NCBI GenBank assembly: GCA_036250195.1
Contig: JAVHZZ010000001.1
Span: 394,130,283 to 394,194,282, forward strand
DNA from: Mixophyes australis
Lineage: Eukaryota > Chordata > Amphibia > Anura > Limnodynastidae
Reading direction: 5' to 3'
Length of the DNA: 64,000 nt
Position numbers and translations under genes: made by a program. The notes beneath the pieces are model-generated. The model had not been told where the DNA came from and did not search any database. It saw nothing but the letters and a program-made list of their open reading frames with translations. Shown piece after piece: positions 57,152 through 64,000 of the stretch; within the stretch, counting starts at the first letter, position 1; each line of letters begins with the position of its first letter.

Positions 57152-58084
57152 ATGACAGACCCAGATGCGGAACCTACCGCCAAAGAGATGCTGCAACATC
57201 TGGTTAGCCGTGTGGAGCAACAGGATGCCCGCCAACAGCTGTTACTTCAGTGTTATCAGTCATTAACCTCCCAAGGAACATCTGGACAGACTGTGACAGC
57301 TACTACTGAAGCTCCTGTGCTCTCCTCCGTTTCCCCATTGCCATCCCAGGTGTCTACAGCTCCCACGCTTCACCTGCCTACTCCGTCAAAGTACGATGGA
57401 GACCCCAAAACTTGTAGGGGTTTCCTTAACCAATGTTCAGTCCATTTTGAGCTCCAACCTCAAAATTTTTCTACCCATCGTTCCAGAGTGGCCTATCTTA
57501 TCTCTTTGTTTTCAGGACAAGCCCTGGCTTGGGCCTCCCCTCTGTGGGAGAGGAACGATCCAATATTACAAGATAGTGCCAAATTCATTTCTACATTCCG
57601 AAGTGTGTTCGATGAACCAGGTCGTGTGACCTCCGCTGCTTCCAGCATCCTCCGTCTGCGACAAGGATCTCATACTGTAGGCCAGTACATCATTCAATTT
57701 AGGATCTTAGCCTCTGAACTTCAGTGGAACACTGAAGCCCTAGTTGCCGCCTTCTGGCAGGGGCTTTCCGATAAAATTAAAGATGCACTGACTACTCAAG
57801 AGCTTCCTTCGTCACTTGAAGATTTGATCTCTTTATGCCATCGTGTTGATATGAGATTTCGCGAAAGAGAGGCTGAGAAAACGACTTCTGCTAAAGCACC
57901 TCTTCGCTCTAACCCTCAATTTCGTCCAGTGTCACCCGCTGTGATTCCCATGGAGATAGGACGTTCCAAGTTATCTTCTGAGGAGAGGAAACGAAGAGTC
58001 AAGAATAGACTCTGTATCTATTGTGCTGATTCCACTCATGTCCTCAGCTCCTGCCCTAAGAGATCGGGAAATGCCAGGCCCTAA
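57152..58084 (+). CDS. Gag of element 3
   Basis: 310 residues, intact. Pro in STAPTLHL and Ile in VGQYIIQF distinguish it from the other copies. Same sushi-type capsid signature and CX2CX4HX4C knuckle. ATG 13 bases after LTR C. Confidence 0.93.
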   Translation: MTDPDAEPTAKEMLQHLVSRVEQQDARQQLLLQCYQSLTSQGTSGQTVTATTEAPVLSSVSPLPSQVSTAPTLHLPTPSKYDGDPKTCRGFLNQCSVHFELQPQNFSTHRSRVAYLISLFSGQALAWASPLWERNDPILQDSAKFISTFRSVFDEPGRVTSAASSILRLRQGSHTVGQYIIQFRILASELQWNTEALVAAFWQGLSDKIKDALTTQELPSSLEDLISLCHRVDMRFREREAEKTTSAKAPLRSNPQFRPVSPAVIPMEIGRSKLSSEERKRRVKNRLCIYCADSTHVLSSCPKRSGNARP

Positions 58085-58127
58085 CTAGTTCTGGAGAGGT
58101 GAAGTTAGGGTCCCTGGAGTCCTCTCC
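58066..58127 (+). promoter_or_regulatory. -1 frameshift signal, element 3
   Basis: GGGAAAT at 58066-58072, then CCCTAACT/AGTTAGGG stem and GGAGAGG/CCTCTCC pairing, all unchanged from the other copies. Confidence 0.85.
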
Positions 58128-61100
58128 ATCGTCTATGAAATCTAAAGTCTGCGCTTTTGATGTGACTATTTCCTTTGCTACCAAAACCTTTGAGTCACAG
58201 GCATTGATTGATTCCGGAGCAGCAGGAAATTTTATTTCCAAATCGTTAGTAAATCAATGGTCTCTACCAGTGATTACCTTAAAAACTCCCATTACTGTGA
58301 CGGCTATCGATGGATCACGTCTCGTCAACGGTCTCATCACCCAGAGTACGTCTCCAGTAACCCTTCAGATTGGTGCTCTGCATCATGAAGAGATATCGTT
58401 TTTAATTCTTCCTGTTACGACAAGTCCGATTGTCCTAGGCCTTCCATGGCTTCAGTGTCACTCTCCCCAGATTGACTGGCGCACCCCTCAAGTCACGTCT
58501 TGGGGGTCTGAATGTCACCATCATTGCCTTTCCCAAGTCATTCCTCTCAAGGTACAGCAAGCTTCCATCTCAGCTATTTCACCGGGACTCCCTCCTCAAT
58601 ATGCTTCATTTACCGATGTTTTTGATAAAGCTCAGTCTGAACGTCTTCCTCCTCATCGTTCTTGGGATTGTCCGATCGACCTTCTTCCTGGCAAGACTCC
58701 TCCCAGGGGCCGGGTCTATCCACTCTCGTTACCTGAAACTCAAGCTACATCTGAATATATACGGGAGAACCTCCAGCGTGGGTTCATTCGACCTTCCACC
58801 TCGCCCGCTGGAGCTGGGTTCTTCTTTGTCAAAAAGAAGGATGGATCATTACGCCCTTGTATAGATTTTCGTGGACTCAATGCCATTACTATCAAGAATC
58901 GGTATCCCATTCCGTTGATCACTGAGCTATTTGACCGCATCAAGGGAGCCCGTATTTTTACTAAGTTGGATCTTCGTGGTGCCTACAATTTAATCAGAAT
59001 CCGTTCCGGTGACGAATGGAAGACAGCGTTTAACACCAGAGACGGGCATTACGAATATCTGGTAATGCCTTTCGGGCTATGTAATGCCCCCGCTGTTTTT
59101 CAGGGCTTCATCAATGAGATTTTTCGGGACTTATTATATGTATGTGTCGTCTATCTGGACGACATATTGATTTTTTCACAGGACCTGCCTTCTCACCACC
59201 AACATGTGGCAGAAGTCCTCTCCAGGCTACGGAAAAATTCATTGTTCTGTAAATTAGAAAAATGTTCATTCGAATTACCCCAGATTCCATTCTTGGGGTA
59301 TATAGTTTCCGGAGTTGGCCTGAAGATGGATCCTGACAAAGTAAATGCTGTACTACATTGGCCCCAGCCAACTACTCTTCGTGCGATCCAGCGTTTTTTA
59401 GGTTTTGCCAATTACTATAGACGCTTCATTCAAGACTTTTCTTCCATTGCATCTCCTATTGTGGCCCTGACTCGAAAAGGGGCTAACCCTAAGCAATGGT
59501 CAACTGAGGCTATTCAAGCCTTTCAAACATTAAAAGAGTCCTTCTCTTCGGCTCCAATCCTTCGACAGCCTGATGTGACACTCCCCTTCTTCCTAGAAGT
59601 AGATGCCTCTAATGTGGGCTTAGGAGCTATTCTCTCCCAACGCTCGGAACAGCAAAAATTCCACCCTTGTGCCTTCTATTCTCGGGGTCTCCTACCCGCA
59701 GAGAAGAATTATACCATCGGGGACAAGGAATTACTGGCTATCAAAGCCGCATTAGAGGAATGGAGATACTTGTTGGAGGGAGCTCGCCATCCGGTGACGA
59801 TCTTCACGGATCATAAGAACTTGTCATATCTCCAGTCTGCCCAATGCTTGAACCCTCGTCAAGCAAGATGGTCTCTTTTCTTTTCCCGTTTTGAATTAAT
59901 AATTACCTTCAAACCAGCTGTCAAGAACAAAAAAGCTGATGCCTTATCTAGAGCCTTTGTTACGTCCTCTGATATAGAAGAGGTTTCCAACCATACCATT
60001 CTAGACCCCAAATGTATCTCACTGGCTGCTTCATCCACCAGAACGCTACCATTTGGGAAGACCCTTGTGCCTCCTATACTAAGGAGGAAAATCCTTTCGT
60101 GGTTCCATGCCTCTCGTTTTTCTGGACACGCCGGTGAACACAAGACTTTTGAGATCCTCTCTCGAAGTTACTGGTGGCCTTCAATGAGGAGAGACGTCAA
60201 AGAGTTCATTGCTTCCTGTGAATTATGTTCGCAATTCAAATCCTCCCGCAGAACTTCAGCAGGGTTACTGCGACCACTACCCATTCCGTCCAAACCATGG
60301 ACCCATATTAGTATGGATTTCGTTACTGACTTACCACCTAGTAAGAACCATAACACTATTTGGGTGGTAGTGGACAGATTTTCGAAGATGGCTCATTTCA
60401 TCCCTCTGTCTGGTTTGCCTTCCTCGTCTATCCTGGCTGAACATTTCATTAAAGAGATCTTCCGTATCCATGGATGTCCATCCGAGATTGTGTCTGATAG
60501 AGGAGTACAATTCGTGTCCAGATTCTGGCGAGCCCTTTGTAAAACCTTGGGCATACGATTGGCACTCTCATCTTCTTACCATCCGCAATCCAATGGACAA
60601 ACCGAACGTGTCAATCAAGATCTTGAGACTTTTATAAGGATATTTTCATCAGCCAATCAAGACAACTGGGTAGAGTTACTCCCTTGGGCTGAGTTCGCCC
60701 ATAACAACATGTACCATGAGTCATCATCCAAAACTCCATTTTTTGTGGTCTACGGTCACCATCCGTCTTTTCCGGAATTTCCTGCCCTCCCGCCCACCCA
60801 AGTTCCTGCGGTGGAGACTGTTTGTCAGACCTTTAAAAATATCTGGTCTCAGGTCAGAACCTGTTTAAAGAAGACATCTGTCAAATATAAATCTTTCGCT
60901 GATAAGAAGAGGCGGGCTATTCCACCACTAAAAATTGGTGATCGTGTCTGGTTATCCACAAAAAATATTCGTTTGAAGGTCCCATCCATGAAATTCGCCC
61001 CTCGTTTTATTGGTCCATATAGGATCATTCAAGTTATCAATCCAGTATGTGTGAAACTCCTTCTTCCTAAGAATCTTCGGATTTCTAATGCCTTCCATGT

Positions 61101-61458
61101 ATCCTTGCTCAAACCTCTTATTATCAACCGTTTCTCAACTCCTCCTTCAGCTCCCCAGCCAGTTCAAGTCCATCAGGAGGAGGATTTCGAGATTACCGAG
61201 GTACTAGACGCAAAAATTTCGCGAGGAGTCCTCCACTTCCTCGTTCATTGGAAGGGCTTTGGTCCTGAGGAGCGCTCTTGGATCAAAGCTGAAGATCTTA
61301 ATGCTCCTGCCCTTTTGAAGAAGTTTTACTCCAAAAATCCGGACAAGCCCGGTTCCAGGCGTTCTGTGCCCACCTTTAAAAGGGGGGGTACTGTCACTCA
61401 CCGGACCGTGAGTGCCTCTTCCCGGACATTTAGGAACCGTGGCCGTCCACCATCCTGA
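58099..61458 (+). CDS. Pol polyprotein of element 3
   Basis: 1119 codons, one fewer than the others: a GTC unit was lost from a (GTC)3 run so that VCVVVYLDD reads VCVVYLDD just before the RT active site. All catalytic motifs are otherwise kept (DSGA, YLDD, EVDAS, H2C2, DFVTD/SDRG/TERV, chromodomain). Whether the shorter strand beside YLDD lowers RT activity is unknown. The frame ends 67 bases inside LTR D. Confidence 0.93.
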   Translation: MKLGSLESSPSSMKSKVCAFDVTISFATKTFESQALIDSGAAGNFISKSLVNQWSLPVITLKTPITVTAIDGSRLVNGLITQSTSPVTLQIGALHHEEISFLILPVTTSPIVLGLPWLQCHSPQIDWRTPQVTSWGSECHHHCLSQVIPLKVQQASISAISPGLPPQYASFTDVFDKAQSERLPPHRSWDCPIDLLPGKTPPRGRVYPLSLPETQATSEYIRENLQRGFIRPSTSPAGAGFFFVKKKDGSLRPCIDFRGLNAITIKNRYPIPLITELFDRIKGARIFTKLDLRGAYNLIRIRSGDEWKTAFNTRDGHYEYLVMPFGLCNAPAVFQGFINEIFRDLLYVCVVYLDDILIFSQDLPSHHQHVAEVLSRLRKNSLFCKLEKCSFELPQIPFLGYIVSGVGLKMDPDKVNAVLHWPQPTTLRAIQRFLGFANYYRRFIQDFSSIASPIVALTRKGANPKQWSTEAIQAFQTLKESFSSAPILRQPDVTLPFFLEVDASNVGLGAILSQRSEQQKFHPCAFYSRGLLPAEKNYTIGDKELLAIKAALEEWRYLLEGARHPVTIFTDHKNLSYLQSAQCLNPRQARWSLFFSRFELIITFKPAVKNKKADALSRAFVTSSDIEEVSNHTILDPKCISLAASSTRTLPFGKTLVPPILRRKILSWFHASRFSGHAGEHKTFEILSRSYWWPSMRRDVKEFIASCELCSQFKSSRRTSAGLLRPLPIPSKPWTHISMDFVTDLPPSKNHNTIWVVVDRFSKMAHFIPLSGLPSSSILAEHFIKEIFRIHGCPSEIVSDRGVQFVSRFWRALCKTLGIRLALSSSYHPQSNGQTERVNQDLETFIRIFSSANQDNWVELLPWAEFAHNNMYHESSSKTPFFVVYGHHPSFPEFPALPPTQVPAVETVCQTFKNIWSQVRTCLKKTSVKYKSFADKKRRAIPPLKIGDRVWLSTKNIRLKVPSMKFAPRFIGPYRIIQVINPVCVKLLLPKNLRISNAFHVSLLKPLIINRFSTPPSAPQPVQVHQEEDFEITEVLDAKISRGVLHFLVHWKGFGPEERSWIKAEDLNAPALLKKFYSKNPDKPGSRRSVPTFKRGGTVTHRTVSASSRTFRNRGRPPS

Positions 61459-63427
61459 GGGTCTGCGCATGCGCAGCCCTTTTCTATACTTCAGTGTATA
61501 CCCCTTTAACTCAATTGGCAGATCAGGCAACACTCCCTATATTAAGCACCTGTGGTCAACACCACGTTGCCTGATCTTGGAGTCTCATTCCCCATGAGTC
61601 TCTGAAGGTGTTCCTGTATTCCTCGTGTATTCAGCGCTGCTGATTCCTGTGGTTTCCAAACCACTTCTATCCCTGTGGTTTCCAAACCACTTCTACTACT
61701 GTGGTTCCCATACCACTTCTACCATCAACTGTATCATCGTGACTGTTTGCTGATTCCTATCCGCTGCCTCCGTGCACTACAGTCTTCTAAACCACTTCTA
61801 CTACTGTGGTTCCCATACCACTTCTACCATCAACTGTATCATTGTGACTGTTTGCTCACTGCTATCCGCTGCCTCCGTGCACTCCAGCTTTTACTTCACT
61901 CACCTGCTTCTCATCAAGTCTGTTTGCTGATTCCTATCCGCTGCCTCCGTGCACTACAGCCTCCTGCTTGCAACTCGCCTGTGTTCATCATCGTGACTGC
62001 CAGCTGATTCCTATCCGCTGCCTCCGTGCACTACAGTCTCCTGCTGGTAACTCGCCTGTGTTCATCATCGTGACTGCCAGCTGATTACTATCCACTGTCT
62101 CCGTGCACTACAGTCTCCTGCTTGCAACTCGCCTGTGTTCATCATCGTGACTGCCAGCTGATTCCTATCCGCTGCCCTGTGCACTACAGACTTACTTCAT
62201 CTCTGTTGTATCTTCCTCGAGACTGCCGCTTGTATTACTATCGGCTACACTTCGTGATCAACAGCTCCTGGCCTGCGCTGCACTCCTGTGTCCCATCGCT
62301 GTTGGTTCCTGTGGTTGCTACTGGTTACCTCCGTGTTCCGCTGAGTCCTGCTGCTGTGGTCAGCGCTATCGTCCATCTCCTGCTGATCCGCTCTCCGCGC
62401 CTTCACGTGTTCCACTGGTCTCTACCCTCCTGACAGCATTGGATTTGTATCTCATCTACTACCCTCTGCTGGATCATCTCCATTCTCCTGGGTTCCTTCT
62501 GAGTCCAGTTCCACGTGTTGCTGACTCCTGCGGATTCGTGTCCCTGTTGGTCTACTCACCTGTGCTCTGCACCTGCTAGACAGCTGCCTCACCTATCCAG
62601 GGACTTCCTGTCCAGTCGGTCTCCAGCCGCTCAGGTACCGCTGCATTCTCATCTGACTGCTACTGCTGAACCACGGTATGCATACTTCTCATTGACTGTG
62701 CTGTGTATTGCATATCTTGCTGGACTGTGTTTGGTTCTCTCTGGAGTCTGCTATCCGCTGAGTCTATTGCTATCATTGACTGTGTTATCATTGTGCTGGA
62801 CTACTTCAAGAGACTTTCTAGATTGCAGACCTGCTCAGTCATTTATATATATATATATATCTATATTGTGCATATTACTGTGGATTGTGTATAAGGTGCC
62901 TGTGTATATCCTGTGTTGCAGCCTTCCCTTGTGCACCTCCTCACATATATATTCAGTGGTACAACTTGCTGATGTCAGACCACTGATCCCTGTTTCCGGT
63001 ATCACCTGTTCCATTATCCTCTCACATAGCAGTGGTACAACTTGCTACCGCAGACCACTGACTACCCGGATACCTCCACTTGGATTCCATTCCTTCACTC
63101 AGACAGCGGTACAACTTGCTACCCGCAGACCGCTGACTCTCATCACCTCCTTGTTTCTGTTGGACATTCCTCCTCACTATAGCAGTGGTACAACTTGCTA
63201 TCGCAGACCACTGACTACCTTCACGTGCCTTGTCCATACAGCTCCTTGTGTATTATTACCTCATTATTACCAGTGTTGCTAGTCATAGACTTTCCTGAGC
63301 ATCTCATCGGCCATCATTTCATGTTCCGTGATCACCCAGCTACCAGAGTACGCTATTACCATCTACATTGCTCTGGTAAGCCTACCATCTGGTGATCCCT
63401 GGGTAAAGACTCCTAGTGCCCGTGACA
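61392..63427 (+). repeat. LTR D (3' LTR of element 3)
   Basis: 2036 bp, near-identical to LTR C. Starts TGTCACTCACCGG after the polypurine tract and ends CCCGTGACA before the GTCAC duplication. Confidence 0.95.
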
Positions 63428-63432
63428 GTCAC

Positions 63433-64000
63433 TCTCCCCAGATTGACTGGCGCACCCCTCAAGTCACGTCTTGGGGGTCTGAATGTCACCATCATTGCCT
63501 TTCCCAAGTCATTCCTCTCAAGGTACAGCAAGCTTCCATCTCAGCTATTTCTCCTGGACTCCCTCCTCAATATGCTTCATTTACCGATGTTTTTGATAAA
63601 GCTCAGTCTGAACGTCTTCCTCCTCATCGTTCTTGGGATTGTCCGATTGACCTTCTTCCTGGCAAGACTCCTCCCAGGGGCCGGGTCTACCCACTCTCGT
63701 TACCTGAAACTCAAGCTACATCTGAGTATATACGGGAGAACCTCCAGCGTGGGTTCATTCGACCTTCCACCTCGCCCGCTGGAGCTGGGTTCTTCTTTGT
63801 CAAAAAGAAGGATGGATCATTACGCCCTTGTATAGATTTTCGTGGACTCAATGCCATTACTATCAAGAATCGGTATCCCATTCCGTTGATCACTGAGCTA
63901 TTTGACCGCATCAAGGGAGCCCGTATTTTTACTAAGTTGGATCTTCGTGGTGCCTACAATTTAATCAGAATCCGTTCCGGTGACGAATGGAAGACAGCGT
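63433..64000 (+). pseudogene. Pol of internal B, continuation after element 3
   Basis: Resumes exactly where 55102 stopped ([17 protein letters not shown]) and runs through the protease-RT linker into RT ([36 protein letters not shown]) to the edge of the window. Apart from the insertion the frame looks intact, so removing element 3 and one GTCAC would leave an open pol; as it stands it is split. Confidence 0.92.

Larger units (their letters stand above)
55098..63432 (+). mobile_element. Element 3: complete chromovirus nested in pol of internal B
   Basis: 8325 bp (55103-63427) flanked by perfect GTCAC duplications at 55098-55102 and 63428-63432. LTRs C and D are both 2036 bp and differ at two sites I could see (56290 C versus 62581 or so A; 56951 or so T versus C). 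Gag and pol are intact. It inserted after the array unit was in place, so it is the youngest event here that can be ordered. Confidence 0.95.
45504..64000 (+). mobile_element. Tandem and nested chromovirus array (continues past window)
   Basis: Order: LTR A (45504-47516), internal A (47517-51772), LTR B (51773-53779), internal B (53780-55102, then 63433 onward), with complete element 3 (55103-63427) inserted in the pol of internal B. LTR A and B differ by a 6-bp TA contraction and at least one substitution. Two internal regions sharing a central LTR is the product expected from recombination between LTRs of the same insertion or of sister copies. A collapse or join error in assembly could mimic it. 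The third LTR should lie beyond 64000. Confidence 0.9.

Overview
This window looks like intergenic DNA from a large, repeat-rich vertebrate genome, most likely a frog or related amphibian. That is an inference from the repeat mix: young Ty3/gypsy chromoviruses of the Tf1/sushi type, L2 and CR1 LINEs (the L2s with a 3' tail of the GCGCTATATAAATAAAT(GAT)n type), V-SINE-like tRNA-derived SINEs, a tyrosine-recombinase retrotransposon with an SGNH-hydrolase domain, many non-autonomous hAT elements and long TA microsatellites. I recognise no host protein-coding exon, rRNA or functional tRNA gene. Everything that codes here is mobile DNA.

Layout. 1-8747: unique or decayed sequence with two worn SINE copies, an L2 3' tail and a 387-bp hAT element with a perfect 8-bp target duplication. 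8753-17180: a complete minus-strand chromovirus (element 1) with 2086-bp LTRs, 5-bp target duplication GTTAC and intact gag and pol. 17186-24075: AT-rich DNA, TA arrays, palindromic MITEs, a dead Ty3/gypsy integrase and a minisatellite. 24131-30885: an L2 LINE broken by a decayed minus-strand tyrosine-recombinase retrotransposon (about 26197-29870). 31259-35067: several hAT-like and other inverted-repeat elements, one 1779 bp long with perfect 8-bp TSDs and carrying a minisatellite. 35068-42900: mostly unrecognised, with one good SINE. 42960-45503: a CR1 remnant, then an L2 reverse transcriptase fragment. 45504-64000: an array of the same chromovirus family on the plus strand, arranged LTR A - internal A - LTR B - internal B. 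Internal B is interrupted in pol by a complete nested copy (element 3, 55103-63427, TSD GTCAC). The array runs off the right edge.

How the chromovirus works, as read from sequence. The LTR has a short U3 (about 177 bp) with a TATA box. The predicted transcript starts at GCCTGATCTT, which is exactly complementary to AAGATCAGGC just downstream of the 5' LTR; this fits Tf1-type self-priming rather than tRNA priming. The predicted RNA leader is about 1.85 kb and holds four hairpins with a shared loop and a covarying stem. Gag (CCHC knuckle) is followed in the -1 frame by Pol: protease, RT, RNase H, integrase, chromodomain. At the junction sits an in-phase slippery heptamer GGGAAAT followed by an 8-bp stem and a 7-bp pseudoknot pairing. 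The polypurine tract lies inside the pol reading frame, and pol stops inside the 3' LTR. Three copies (element 1, internal A, element 3) keep full-length gag and pol frames, so the family has moved recently.
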